A DNA stretch of 64,000 bases from Symbiotaphrina buchneri (GCA_001599915.1 BCIG01000023.1:248001-312000); one strand, 5' to 3'; counted from the stretch's first letter, positions 13,801 through 27,459 are shown. Notes: generated by a model from the sequence alone, not told the origin. Translations and numbers: made by a program.

Positions 13801-16800
13801 TAAGCTTTTTGACTTTATGTAGGTTTTTATAGATTATCATGTTATTAGGTAGCTTTACTTCCTTATATGTTTTATCTTTAACTATATCAATAACAGTTGT
13901 TGTATATAATGTTTTTATTGATAACAGGTTTAACCGTTAAAGGTTATCTTTATTGTAATCTTTTAAAGTATCTATTTAGAAGTTTTAAAAGATAATTAAA
14001 GGAGTTATTGCCTTGTTATAAATCTGTACACAGGATATTACAGGATTTATGATTTGATTGGTGTTTTCCTTGATATTCAAAGTAAAGATATAATCTTGAT
14101 TATTCAGAATTATAGCATCTCCAAGGAATATAACTGGTATTATTGTTATTAAGTTTCCTAGAACTAAAACCCATTTTTAACTTATTGATAAACTCTGTAA
14201 AAAGATCATAGAATGATGATAAGGTCTATATTTATATCTTTACAAGTATTAACTATCAATTTGCAAGTTACAAGATTCATCATCATCTGTTCTGGCCTTA
14301 TGATGTCTATATCTATCAATATGATAGCTTTTAGGTTGTCTATCATGTACAATGATCTTCTTTCCTGTTATAGGAATTCTTCCAATTAAGTACAGGTTTA
14401 AAAGGACATATTTATCAACCTTATATTTTTGTTCATCAAAATCTTGCACTATAAGCTTTTCCTTTGTACAATGACGTTCTAACCAGGGCATTATCTTTTA
14501 CAAGAACTTATAATCAATCAGAGTTATAGTATACCCTATATCCATGTATATCTAGATCATTAGTTCTATGATAGTAAATTAGATCAAGATCATTATATAG
14601 TACTATTTACAGAACGTTAAATCATCATATGTATCAGTATAAGATTTTAATCTGATAACTTATATCTATAAAGTCTAAACTATTACCTATGAAATCTTAA
14701 CTGTTGTACTGGTAAATGCTTCTATGCTGTTTTTATTTTCTAAAGCCTTTCTTTTAGATGGATAACAATGTTCTGTATTTGTCTTTAGATGTTTGTATAA
14801 CTTATTTTTAGAGGCAAAGATATAGTTACATCCTTAGCACTTATAAAACAGTTAGTTTATCTATAAGTCTATAGTTATAAAATACCTATTAATATAGTAT
14901 AATAGCCTATTGCTGTTCTGATTATCTATAAGGTTATAATAGCTATAATCAGGCTTTAGAAAAGGCTTGTAATCATTATATGCCTTTTTATAAAAGATAT
15001 AGTATCTTATCATAGAAGTTCTTTATTCTTATAGAATAGCTTTTAATTTGTAAGTTAACTTGTTCTTTTCTTATAAGTTTTTATTTATAAAAGTAAGATT
15101 AGAAAGATTTTATATAAGGATATCTTTTGTATATGTTACTTATATTCTATCTTGATAATTAAAATTCTGGCCATTATTATATCAATTGTTTAAAAACCTG
15201 TATTTATAAAGAGGCCTATGGTTTCTAAAGTTATAATTTCCGGCTAATCTTTATTAAGGCTGTAAAGCTTGATACTTTTCATTAACTCAGATACCAGTTG
15301 ATCCAGCTGTAATTTATAGCTTTAAAGATAGTACTAATAGCTTTAATTACATTTAGAACTCTTAATTCAGGTTATAAACTGTCTAAAAACAGCTATAATT
15401 GCCTTGGTTTAGGTAGGAATTTTAGAAGTTCTAAAAGTTGTTATTATCTTGATATATATAGTTTAAAAGATAATAGCCTGGATAGTTTCTATGTCTAAAT
15501 GATACCAAAGGCTATTGATAATAAAATGATCATTGATACTGACCTTTGTTAAAGGGTTGGTTATAGCCTTTATCATAAATATTGTTCTTATATTCTTTAA
15601 CATCATTCTTGAACTCTTTATCTTATTTTCTAAACCTATTTTCCTTATAAGAATAATAATTAAACTATGTTAGTTGTTTAGATATTAATTTATCTAAAAG
15701 CTCTAACATAATAATAGATTTAAAAAGCGTAAAGTCTATACTTATATACAATTCTGAATCAATATAGCTCCAGGCTCTAAGAACCTAAGAAAACTTATAA
15801 TTGCCTTATCTGTATTATTTTAAGTAAGTATTGATTGATTATAGGTATTTAATAACGTTTTTCTATGATCTGGTATCTATGATAATATACCTTAATGAGT
15901 TAAGCTTTAAAAATGTTTATGTTAAAGGTATATAAAAATGCTTTTCTAAGGCTTTATACCATTTTTTAACTCTGTTTATATTACGTACAATTTTAACTTA
16001 TTAAATATGAAAAAGGATGCTGTTTTATCAGTTGTTAGCCTTATTAAGAAAACAGTTATCAAGATTCTTTCTAATAAATGCTAGGTTCTTTATAAGACTT
16101 ATAACTTGTACTTATATAATAAAAACGTATATATCCCTATATAACTTCCCTTTATCCTTTTAAGTTATATCATTATAGGGATTAAGGTTGTTAGGATAGA
16201 AAAACCTAATTTTTACTATTTGAAAATGCCTATTGCTATCTCTTGATAAACCTGGTGATCCTTGTAGTCCTTAAGGTCCTTAAAGACCTTATACTCTAAG
16301 AGCTGTTTAATCTGTTAATCAGTATTAGGCTATCATATAAGCTATTGTAACTTAGATAGCAGCTATTATCTTTAGAAAGAATAAGTTTAGATTCAGTTTA
16401 GGATTTATATTGCTAAGGTTTTAAAGACCTGATAGAGTATAAGTTTAATATATATAATCATCAATTAAAGTTTCTGGTATAGATTCCTGGTGTTAAAAGG
16501 CTGAACTCAGGATAGATATAGTAAACCTATCTTTTAAGTTGATATCTATAAGGGCTTCTTGTCTTATAGAAGATGATCAGCAAGTTTTGTTAACATAGTT
16601 TAAATAATATACTGATTATTAAAATTCCTAGATGTTTCTTTGAAATTTTTAAACTGTACTTATAAAGTCTGTTTAATTTACTACCTAATAAGGTTGTAAG
16701 ATCAGCCTTGTATATAGGTAAAAGATATAAACAGTTTCTATTAAATGTAAAATAGATTCTTTTAAATTCCTTGCAAAGTTGTATCTATCTGTAATTAGTC

Positions 16801-17448
16801 AGTACAGCTAATAAGTAATAGCTACTGTTGTCTTAGGTAGCTTTAAAAGATCAGAAAATTATAAAACAACTGTAATTATCTTAAAGAAAGAATTGGACCA
16901 TAGTAAATCTATAGTACTGGTTTAAGTAATACAAGAGCTATTAAGACTGCAAGATGCTAGCTTAATCAATTAATAATAGATAATTCCTTTTCAAACAGTC
17001 ATCTGTATATATCAGTATAGCTTATATGATTATAAAGTAATAGAATCAAGGTAAATAAAGTATTATAGTCATAGGTAGATATCATTGCTAACAGGCATCT
17101 GATTGTAAACCGTTATAAGCATAGTTTTTGTTTTTAGTACAAAAAGTAAACATATAATAAAAAAGAATACATATAACTGTTCCTAGGCTCTTGAATTAGT
17201 ACTTATCTTAGTAAGCTGGAAGTTAAAAATCAAAAGATAGTCAAATTGCTACTTTAATATTGTATTTGAAAAGGTTGGATTTATTAGAGAAAAGGATTCA
17301 ATAGGATAATCATGGTATAACAGCTAGGCTAGAAACACTCAGCTGGGCTGAAGAACTTAGACAATAAAGCAAACAATTGATACAATGTATAAAGACATTG
17401 TTGGTATAAGCTACTGATTAGATAAACCAGTTATTTTATTAAAACAAG

Positions 17449-17596
17449 TATTATTACCATTTAGCAATGAATAAAACCTTTAACTTGGTAAAATGATGAT
17501 TGATTAAGCTATCTAGCTATAGAATAATATTAAAAGCATGGCAAGCTAAGTCAGTAACTCAGGAGCATACAATTAGCAACTAATGATTCTATAACA
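17449..17596 (-). repeat. LTR of inner gypsy element (right)
   Basis: Partner of 8078-8228 in the same orientation. Confidence 0.6.
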
Positions 17597-18852
17597 TTTA
17601 TCTAGGTATATTCTTTTTAATTATTAAAACATTTATCCAGATTATACTTTTTTACTGTACTTAGTATAGAACTTGGTAAAGTTATATAATTTCTTCTCTT
17701 TAAACTTTTTATTGTTTGATTTCTTATTATCTTTATTGTTTTTTCTGGGAAAATATACATTTAAGCTATGTTTTCCTTGTATAAAGCTTAATTAAAACTG
17801 GGAAATAGTTGTTTTAATAAGTCTTATTCTTATTAAATCCATTTCTAAGTGTTTTTCTATCTGTTGATAGCTTTTCTAAACGTTATATAGTTATTATTAC
17901 TTTTTCTTACATATATATTATATATAAATCCTTAATAACCTTTTGATATAGTTTTAGTTAAAGTTTGTTAAAGATTGTATAGATATGTTGTTTTAGGTTT
18001 TATTCCTTTAATAAATCTTTTTTATATAATTTAATCTGTTATATAAATTTATAAACAGATTATCCTTGTTTTTATCAGGCATTTTTGATAAATAAGCTTA
18101 TATTGTTTTTATAATTCTTTTAATCCTTAATCAGCAAGATACATTAATTATAATATTTATCTTAAGTAATTATCTAGTAAATATCTTAAATCTGACTTTA
18201 TTTATCCAAGGTGTTATTATATAGGAAAATAGCTATTAGATCTATACATTATTTATCTAATGTTGTCTTATATACCAAGAATTATACTTTCTATCCTGTA
18301 TTATATTAACAAAGTTCTTAGAGATTTTTCATTAAATAAGTTAAAGCTAAAACAGGTTAAAATCATTGTTATTCTATAGTAAGGACTAAAATAGATAAAG
18401 ATCTTTTATAACTAAGTTTTTTGCTTTTAACCTGTAAGCTATCTATAAAGAGCTCTCTTGCAAGTTCTTGTTTTATTAAGTTGATTTTATCAAGCTAACA
18501 ACGTTCTTTTAAGATTTATTATAATCTAGTGTGTTTTTTAACTATAGTTTCCTTATTAAACGTTTTAATGTCGCTAAGGGTACAGTTTACTAACATTATA
18601 TCTGTTAGATCAATAGGATCCAGTTTCATTATATTGTTTTAGCCTAGATTGTTTAAAGTTTTATCTTCCTGTAGTAAAAGGTTTATTGAACTAGTAGATA
18701 AATCTTCAAAAAGGTTTGATTAGGCATTCTTACAGGTTGTAGGTTTTCCTCTTTCTGTTATTGACCTTCTTGGTTATACAAAGGGTACTTTGTAAATAAA
18801 TAGGTTGCTTTTTAACAGGTAATCCTTTTAAAAGGATTAAAACAATCAGAAT

Positions 18853-19054
18853 TGTTAGAACATAAGCTTGGATTACATAAAGAAATAGCTAATAATAGCT
18901 TGTATACAGGTAAAACGTATGTATCAATGATAACAACTATTGATAAAGATCAAGACTGATTATTGACCTTTAAAGTCAAGATCATAACATGGTTAAATAA
19001 CTAAGTAAAAACTGTTAAAATGCTTAGAGCACAACCTATTGTACTAGCTTTATA
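18853..19054 (-). repeat. LTR of nested gypsy element (right)
   Basis: Partner of 2520-2722 in the same orientation; ATACT follows it at 19055-19059. Confidence 0.75.
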
Positions 19055-22000
19055 ATACTGTTGTTTAATGCATTAAAGTTGGGTTTAATAAATATTAACT
19101 GATTATTAACATTATAAACATAATATCTAGACAGATTCTTAATATTATATATATAAGTAATCTAATAACTGATTGATAGATAATGTAAAAACATAATATA
19201 ACTTTGTATTTAATCTTTGTTATTATAAAGTATATATCAGGATCTATAGGTACAATGCTTGGTTTACAATCTATTATCCTTAGATCTTTAAGGATTTTCT
19301 GAATATATACTACCTAATTAAACATAATCATCTGATTCTAATGGTCTTAAGTAATGATTATCCCTAGGTAATATATATAAGAGCCTAGGTCTGTTATTGT
19401 AAAATAAGTACTAAGTCTTTTTTTAACTATTAGATATATAATATAGATAATCTAATAATAAACAGGTTGTTAATATAGATAACAAGGATTGTATAAAAGT
19501 TATAATTGATTAAAACACTTAGATTTGTTAACATTATATAGAATCTTAAGTTTTTTAGAAAGCTGGTTAAGATGTTATACTATATCTATAATAACTGTTT
19601 CAATCTGTACAAAGCTTTTAGAACTTATTAGGATGTTGTTTATCCTTATAGCTTTTAAATTGCTATATATAGATTTCTTTATTAATCTTTTTATACAAAA
19701 ACATTGTTTTTATATCTATCTGTTCTATCTTCTAGTTATAATAAATAATGATTATAAAGATAGCCTTGTAGCTTATTGGTTTAACAATTAAAACAAATGT
19801 TTTATTATAATTAATACCTTCCTTTTGTTTAAAACCTTATATAACCTACCTGGCCTTATATCATATTACTTCTTTGGCAGAACCCTGTTTTATCTTATAT
19901 ACTTACTTTCTAAAGAGTGTCTTTTATCTCTTTAATAGATTTATCAGCTTTTATATATGATTTTTTATTAAAAAATCTATCCTTTTATCTATTATAAGCT
20001 TTTACTTTATCTAAATATATATATCTAACATTGTTTCCTTGTAAGTTTATAGTTTATATAGCTTTAGTATTAAAGCTTTAGATAAAAACAGGAAAACTAA
20101 CTGTAACAGGTTTGGTAAATTTAAAACCTTTAAAACTTGTAACTTTAGGTATTTATTCAAGGTATTATATAATACTTAATAATTACCTAGGTTTGTTATA
20201 ACCTTGTATTTAATGTGTATAATAGCCTGTTAAACAAGCATTTAATCTGGTTTTAGAATGTTATCTATTTCTTACAGAGAAAAAACTGTAAAAGATTAAA
20301 AAAAGGGTTTTACAGTTAACAATATCATTGTAACCCTTTGTATTATAGTTATAATAGCATTGTTATCTTAAAACTTATCTTAATACACCAGGTTATTCTT
20401 TTTTCTTATATTAAAACATGGTTTAAAAAAGAATATATCTTTTTTAATATTTGTTTTAAATGTTTTATTAAAGATTACAATTATGTTTTAATAGATATAC
20501 CTGTTTAAATTAAGTAACTGATAGATTTGACTACTTTTATACCCTAGTAAATAGCATTTTAAGCTATAGTCTTTAAGCTTTTTTAAATGTGTTTTAACAT
20601 GTATATAACTGATTTAAAGATATAAACTTAACTTAGGTCTAGTTAAATACTGATAACAGCCTTAAATAGTATTATTCCTAATATATGTTCTAAACTTTGA
20701 TTTTATAACTAATTAATACAATAAACTGTTTTTAACTATTATTTATAATTAAAATTAGATATATATAATATTAGTTAAGCCTTTTAAAATAAGGTTGAAC
20801 TTAAATACTTAGCTTTTCTATTTATTTATAGGTTATCAACAATTATAAGCTTTTACTAGATATTAATAATTCTAAGCTTATTTTATATATATTTATTAAT
20901 ATACTTTCCTTTATAATCTGTACAGAGTTATTAAATAATATATAAACTATATTCTTTATAAGTTTAATACAGGTAGAACATAGTTTTTACCTTGGACTTA
21001 TACTATAAAAAGTAAACATTAAAGACTTTTATCTTATTATTTATAAAGATAATAAAGTATTCAAACCTATTAAAAGTTAGATAAAAAGTATTTATAACAT
21101 TATTATATATCAGTTTATTTTTATACTTTTCTGATTTAATTAAAAACTTGTATAACTATGTATATAGCTTTTTATTAACATAGGATTTACAGATTTGTTT
21201 TATAAGCTTTGTTAAATCTATTCTTGTTAATATCTTCTATAATTGCTATAAGCTTTGTTTGTTTAGATAGCCTATTTTATTGTATTAAAGTTTTTAAATA
21301 GTATCTTTATCTTAAAAAGCAACAAAAGTTATTATTAATGTTAGTTTAACAATGTTAATAAACAACATGTTATAATAGTTAACAACAGTAAACTTAATTA
21401 TACTATTTAAAATTAAATGTTTTCTTTTATAAACTTTTATAATTACCTTGTAATTGTCTATAAGCTGTATTTTTAAGATAAGGTTGACTTTAAAATCTAA
21501 GATATATTACACATTGTTAAAAGTAATTTTAAACTGTTTTTTAGCTTTGTTCTTATAGTATATAATATTGTTCCTTTTTTTACAAAAATAACAATAGACT
21601 TTTTAATTCTTTTAACTGGTTTGCTCTTATTAGGAAACTTACAAAAGATAATAAAAACAAAATATTAACAGATAAAGTATTTTAAACAACCTTTATCTAA
21701 TATTTACAGGTTTTAAAAACTTGGTTCTATATATGTTATTATGGCTATAAACTATATACCCTTGGTAACAACTTGGTTCTTAGCTATAATAACAGAAGTA
21801 AAGCTGTTTTTTTTCTTTCTTTTTATCCTATTGTTGTTTTTTTATCTTTAGCCCTTGTTATTATTTCTTAATAAAGCTATCTTTAGATAAAGGTCCTAAT
21901 AAGTGTTTTTATTATAATAATCATGTTTATAGCAATTATAGTATTTTACTGATTAAATCTATTATAGGGTATTTATACCTTTTATAAATATAGTTATTAT

Positions 22001-22919
22001 ATGTTTATTATCTTTTTATACTATTATATTCTTTTTTTTATTAAAGCTGTTAATATGATATCATTTAGAATTATACTCTTTTTACCATTACTACTGTTTA
22101 TTAGACTATAGATCTGTTTATAGGTTATTCAAAAGATGTTAAAGATAAGGTTTAAGCTATTTAGGTAAAATTAATATATAAAAAACTGTAAAAGCTTAAC
22201 AGGAGAATTGGTTAGCTATTATTGTTTCTTAGTATAAAAATAATTAGTTATTATTGTTTTATAATAACATGACTTTTACAATCTTATAATCAGTATTTTT
22301 AACTTGTACCTTATTAAAAATAAACATGTTTAAGATTATAACAATATTGTATAATGTTATACAACAATAAAGAAATTATAACAGAATAAGTACTGTACTT
22401 ATTATAGTTGTTATATGCCTTTTATATAATTTTAACAACTAGTATCTTATGTAAACTATAAGACCTGTTTAAACTATTGTATATATAAATATTAAATATA
22501 TAAAACACAGTTTTACTAGCTTTATAACATATATGTTTTTCTTTATTATCTTTTTTATTATCTTTCTAAATTAGTTTTTCTTTTTTTTAATATAAACTAT
22601 CTGTTTTTAGGTTTTCTTAAAGTCTTTTATAGTCCTTTAAACGCTTATAAAGACCTTTACAGCTATTATAAGCTAATATTTAACATATAATACCTTTTAT
22701 CATATTATACAATCTAGATCTTAATAGATTATTACTATTTATACCTTTAAATACATAATATAACCTATTTGTACATAATATTATATAATGTTACCTAGGC
22801 TAAGATATTCTTTTAATATAACCTGTATTTAAGCTATTTAACTATATATTACTTTGTTTATATCTATATAGTTTTAATCTATAGCAATAGAATCTATCTT
22901 GTTTTATTTAAGATAGATA

Positions 22920-24420
22920 TACAATGAATATTAATGTTAACAAGGTTATATTACCTAAAAGTTCTTTAAAGAATAATATTTAAGATTATAATAATAATCT
23001 AAAAAACAAAAAACAGTTAGAATAACAGTATATAGAATTAGAAAACATTATATAGCTAAAAGATTAAAATACAGAAGAAAACAATATATAACTAGAACAA
23101 TTATATATAAAATTAAAAAACAATATATAACTAAAACATCAGGTATTAGAAACTAAAGTATAGCTAGATTTTTAATATATATACCTTTATAGATTGATTT
23201 TTAATTATTAAAATATCTAATTGTATAATCTTAAACCTATATCATATTAGTATAGATATTATCAAGTATTATACTAAATTAATAAACATGTATTAAGTTT
23301 ATCTAAAGATAGTTTAATGTTTATTACATGTTGTAATAATAATACAATAATTATAAATCCTTTTTTAAACCTTTTAAACTATTGTTAAAGTTGTTTCAAG
23401 GTAAAACTATATGTATAAAATGGTTTTTATAGTTAATTAGATAATATAATAATATTTTTACTTTTACATTTTATTTATATACTTTTAATAAATGTTTATA
23501 TAGGTTTACAGGTATTTAAACCTTTTAGATCCAAGGTAAATTATATTATCTATAAGGTCTGTTTTACACTGTTTTTAGATAACTTCTATTGTTTACATAG
23601 TTGTATTTCTATGATTTTAACTATATAAATAAAATATATCTTTATAATAATTATTAACTTTATAATTTAAAAGTATCTTTTAATATGAAACTTTTATAAA
23701 AGCTATTACAAATGTTATATAACTATGATAACCAGTTTATTCAGTTATATCAAATGGTTTAAAAGGTTATTAATGCTGTATATAATAATAATAAAGATAT
23801 ACAGGTATAAATAAATCTGTATATAAAATTTATTATCTAACCAGGATTAAATATACAATATTATAATCTTTTAACCAGTAATAAGGTTGTATTATTTATT
23901 TTTAATAACATTTAAAAGTTAAGATGTTAAGATATTATCTTAATTAAATGTTTACAAAATAAAACATAGTTATCTTTTACCTATGTTAACTATATATATC
24001 AGGGTTATATATTATTCTATTATATGTTATTCTTTTTAAAAAGAACTCTAGGTTAGAGCTACAGCTAACAACTTTATAATCTTAGATATAGATGTTAACA
24101 GATATATTTTACTATATATTATTGGTTTTAATATATTTTACATAACTGTTTAAATTAGTTTTTTCTTATTTTACATAGAGTTAGACTTCTTTAATAGTTT
24201 ATATATAATATTTATGCTATTATTGATTAAAACCAGCTTGATTCTGTTTATAAACAGAATAATATAATAGTATATATATTTAATCTAAAATAAAAAGTAT
24301 TAAATTAAAATCTTTACAAGGTTTTTAGAATATATCTTGTTATTATATAGATTATTAAATATCAGAAATAGGGTTTTCTATATATATATTATCTTTTATT
24401 TCTTTTTACAGATGATAACT
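22920..24420 (+). mobile_element. Helitron helicase N-terminal relic
   Basis: On the plus strand, translated pieces resemble the Helitron-like N-terminal domain (PF14214 type) in order: an arginine/leucine-repeat-like leader near 22.92-23.2 kb, a CC-dipeptide stretch near 23.33 kb, the block around 23.85-24.05 kb that normally precedes the HUH endonuclease motifs, and the FI-x-x-x-YA-x-x-D-x-N-x-LD block near 24.19-24.26 kb. Stops and frame changes interrupt it throughout, so it is dead. I did not find its CTRR end or 5' TC end. Helitrons are rolling-circle DNA transposons; a copy inside the copia interior would explain its excess length. Confidence 0.5.
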
Positions 24421-24669
24421 TCTTTAATTAATAACATGTAGATAATATTATACTTGTAAAACGTTTAAACATATAATTAAATCTTTTTAAAAAGCTATAA
24501 GCTATTGTATAAAGTTAGTTAATCTATAAATTATATAATATATATAATCCTTAGTATTTATATATGGTTATACATCTAAATAGATCTGGAAACCATTGTT
24601 TAAAATAATATCCTAAACCTTTTTAATTAAAAACAATTATTTAAGGCTAAAAAAGGTATATATTAAATG

Positions 24670-24812
24670 TGTAAAACTTTGTATTACTTTGTGTTATTTA
24701 GTATTGTTTAGTATTACTTTGTATCATTTAACATTAAAGTTCTACCTTGTTTTATATTGTTTTATGTTACTTTATGTTGTTTTATATTACTTTGTATCAG
24801 TCTGTATCAAGG
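24670..24812. repeat. Degenerate repeat of a GTATTACTTT-like word
   Basis: About 140 bp is made of ten- to eleven-base words such as GTATTACTTT, GTGTTATTTA and TTTATATTGT in tandem. It looks like an old minisatellite eroded by transitions. Confidence 0.6.
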
Positions 24813-26408
24813 ATTTACTTACCAGGGTATATATTACTGTTAGATAGTAAAGCTTAAGCCTGTAGCTTTATAATAGGTGTTTAACATAGTAAAATCTATG
24901 TTTCTGATGTTTTTTACATCTTTTTAAAGTTATACATTTGTTTATATATAGTTTATATATTTAATCTATAAAGTGATATTTTTGCTGATTAATTCCTAAA
25001 CTATCTTTATAAAGATATAAATGCATTAAAGGTATAGCTTTTTTTAATTAGATAAAAATAAGTTCTAGAATCTATGCTTTAAACTCTATAAGTTTCTTGG
25101 TTATCTTACAGAATTTTTCAATGTATTTGCTGATTGTTTTAAAGTTAATAAAACAAAGATTAATTTATTACTTATAGATTTCCTTAAACATTCTATTTCC
25201 TTTGGATTTATACTTTTGTTTAAGCTTCTTAAAGATCTCTTTTGTATTATTATAAATATCTTTAACCAGTAACCTTAGATTATAACCAAGCTGGTTCTTG
25301 ATAGATATACAGACATGTAGTTATTTACCTTTTTAAACATTGTTATATAAGATATTTTCCATGTCTTTTACAACCTTGGTTTAAAGACCAGCCAGGATAA
25401 GGAAATCTTTGATTCTAATACATTAAACTGTCTAGTTCTTAAGAGTTTATAGTATAAGAATGCTTATTAAGGACAGTCTATTTAAACTAGATACCTTTTT
25501 CTTTATTATGATAATAATCATGGTATTTGTTATATTATTAGATGTTATCCTGTTAAAAGTAAAGGTTATTGTAAAAAGAGTAAATGTTAGCATATCTTCA
25601 ATACTGATTATTACTTTAGATAATATCTTTAGATATTTAGCATTAAGTCTAAAGAAACTTTCTTTTATACTTTTCTCTTTTAACTATATTAAGGACACTA
25701 GGTTAGATTTAGATTTAGCTTTTGACAATAAGATTTCTTAATGCAACAAACTATTTCCTGGTCAGTATAAGGATTCTATCTTTAAACATTCTTCTAGGAT
25801 GTTTGAAAAGCTTTCTTCCTGTCTATTATGTTCCTGGTAAAGGTTTTATACATTTGTAAGGATATTCAGGAAGTCTGCTGGTCTTAGATCTATATATAGA
25901 TTAAACAGGATCCTTTTAAGAAAATAACAGTAAAGATTATCAAGGGTTGAACACAACAGGGATAACGGTCCTTAGCCTTAAACTTGTAAACTAAAAGATA
26001 AAGATGCTTGTAAACCAGATAACAAAGGTAAGGAAACCATCTTTTAATCCTTTTCAAACAGATAAAACAGTAGTTAGGATAGAATACTGTAACTGACAAG
26101 GTTAGATAGATAATAAACATATAGTTAGCCTGTTTCTTTATAAAGCTAATTATATATTGTAACCTTTTTTTCATAATCTAATGTTTACCTAATAACAGTT
26201 ATCTAATCTCTTAAGTTGTTATGGTTATCAGTTATTGCTTTTAGCCAATTGAAAGCCTTTGATAGATAGAATCCTTAGTTAATTAATGTATAGCTAGTCT
26301 ATTCTTTACCAGCTGTTATATATAACTAGTTTATTCTAGTGTTAACCTTAATGCTATTTGTTTATAAACATGTTAGATGTCTATTTACTATGCTTTAGGC
26401 TTATAACC

Positions 26409-26705
26409 TGTTGAAAGGTAAGGTTGTACAGCTTGATTCATTTATTATCTAGGTAGGAAAGTGCTTTAGCTATATACCTGTGTTCTTAGCCTTCTTAGTA
26501 GTACATTCCTACCTTGCAGATATGTCTTTCCCTTTAGTAGTACAGCTTTCCCTTTAATAATACAACTTTGTTCTTTTTTACCTATTTACCCTAAGCAGGT
26601 AAACATACATGGTAGCAGAACTATATTACCTACAAAACTACACCTTCTGTAGAGCCTTTATACCACCAAGGCTTTTAAAGATGTTATAATTGTTATATTC
26701 TAATA
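26409..26705 (-). repeat. Copia 5' LTR (AT-shifted copy)
   Basis: About 297 bp matching 1557-1854 in the same orientation with most differences being C-to-T or G-to-A. ATTTA follows it at 26706-26710, matching ATTTG at 1552-1556. Confidence 0.75.
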
Positions 26706-26708
26706 ATT

Positions 26709-26912
26709 TATTAGGATATAAGCTATAGATTGTATAAAAAGACAGCTAATAGTAATTATAACACAGGTTAAACATATACATCAATGATAACAACTATAGA
26801 TAAAGGTTAAGATTGATTATTAACCTTCTAAGGTCAGGATTAGAACATGGTTAAATAACTAAATAAAAGCTGTTAAGGTATTTAAAACATAATTTATTAT
26901 ACCAGTTTTACA
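26709..26912 (-). repeat. Solo LTR of the gypsy family, split at its edge by copia
   Basis: About 204 bp matching the LTRs at 2520-2722 and 18853-19054. Its first two bases fall inside the copia target repeat, so copia inserted at its very edge. Its own target repeat is GTATT at 1550-1554 and ATATT at 26913-26917, separated by the whole copia insertion. It is therefore older than the copia element. Confidence 0.65.
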
Positions 26913-27254
26913 ATATTTAACATCAGTAGAATATAATATTATAACTAAGTATTACTAGTATTAAAAATTAATATTAGATTATATTTAACACTGGTATAGT
27001 ATATTTATATTCAATAATGTTAAAAGCCAGGTCTTGTTAACCAGGAAGGCTTATCTAAACAAGCATAGAATAATAAGGTTAAACCTTAATCATAACACTA
27101 AGTAAGCTATATTTAACTATAACCTTATACCTTGTATAATAGCTTTTTTCCTTAGTAATAGTTTGTAATCAATCTATGCTTTTATACTAGTTATTCCTTT
27201 TTTACCTATCAAGTCTTTACAAATGGTTATATATACTATATTAATAATAAACCT

Positions 27255-27459
27255 GATCAGTAGTTCAGTTAGAATATAAGATTATATAAAATATAATCAT
27301 ATAATTCATATTTTAACCAACCTGACAAACTGTTTATTTAGGTTTAATTAACATTGTATTTATAAGTATTAATAATTGGTAAAACATGTTAATATAAACT
27401 AATGTACACTAATACATATTAATATAGGTTACCTTGTATATTAAACCTAATTAAGTATA
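27255..27459 (-). repeat. Right copy of long inverted repeat flanking the island
   Basis: Reverse complement partner of 802-988. This copy is more AT-rich than the left one, as expected after heavier RIP. Its outer end reads CCTAATTAAGTATA, matching the left outer end TATACCTAATTAGG. See the left copy for interpretation. Confidence 0.6.

Larger units (their letters stand above)
8078..17596 (-). mobile_element. Chromodomain Ty3/gypsy fossil nested in the first gypsy
   Basis: Two direct repeats of about 150 bp (8078-8228 and 17449-17596) share the words TTTAACTTGGTAA, AAGCTATCTAGCTATAGAA and AATTAGCAACTAATGATTCT and both end ATAACA. TTTA lies just outside each end, a short and weak target repeat. 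Minus-strand traces in between fit gypsy RNase H (about 12.5-12.9 kb), with a chromodomain-like stretch near 10,640-10,830 at the far end of pol, as in the chromodomain clade. It is broken throughout. The roughly 2.4 kb between the left LTR and the chromodomain trace is unexplained. Confidence 0.6.
2520..19054 (-). mobile_element. Ty3/gypsy LTR retrotransposon fossil nested in copia
   Basis: Two direct repeats of about 203 bp (2520-2722 and 18853-19054) start TGTTAG and end in (T/C)TTACA or its AT-shifted form. The bases just outside are ATACT on both sides (2515-2519 and 19055-19059), a perfect 5 bp target-site duplication. Copia traces continue on either side of it. A minus-strand reverse-transcriptase catalytic-region resemblance lies near 6,880-6,950, so pol reads on the minus strand. 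Removing the inner insertion (8078-17596) leaves about 7 kb, a usual gypsy length. It is heavily broken. Confidence 0.72.
19060..26408 (-). other. Remainder of copia interior with inserted relics
   Basis: From 19,060 the copia trace resumes (reverse-transcriptase end at about 19.2-19.4 kb). Further right the sequence is too decayed to assign part by part by eye. A Helitron relic on the plus strand occupies about 22.9-24.4 kb. The stretches 19.6-22.9 kb and 24.85-26.4 kb hold nothing I can name; open frames at 25460-25741 and 25890-26174 look like chance. Confidence 0.4.
1557..26705 (-). mobile_element. Ty1/copia LTR retrotransposon fossil, interrupted by later insertions
   Basis: Two direct repeats of about 298 bp (1557-1854 and 26409-26705) begin TGTTGAAAGG and end in AACA or its AT-shifted form. 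They are flanked by ATTTG on the left and ATTTA on the right, a 5 bp target repeat differing by one transition. Between them, minus-strand traces of copia RNase H lie at about 1,980-2,514, and of the end of the reverse transcriptase near 19.2-19.4 kb, in the order expected for copia pol read on the minus strand. Subtracting the nested 16.5 kb gypsy insertion leaves about 8.6 kb, part of which is a Helitron relic. The element is very broken and old relative to the sequence decay; the left LTR is far less decayed than the right. Confidence 0.75.

Noticed and set aside
25460-26174. Open frames of 93 and 94 codons in the island
   Set aside because: Low-complexity, hydrophobic translations of AT-rich DNA with no family resemblance; they fall inside the copia interval.
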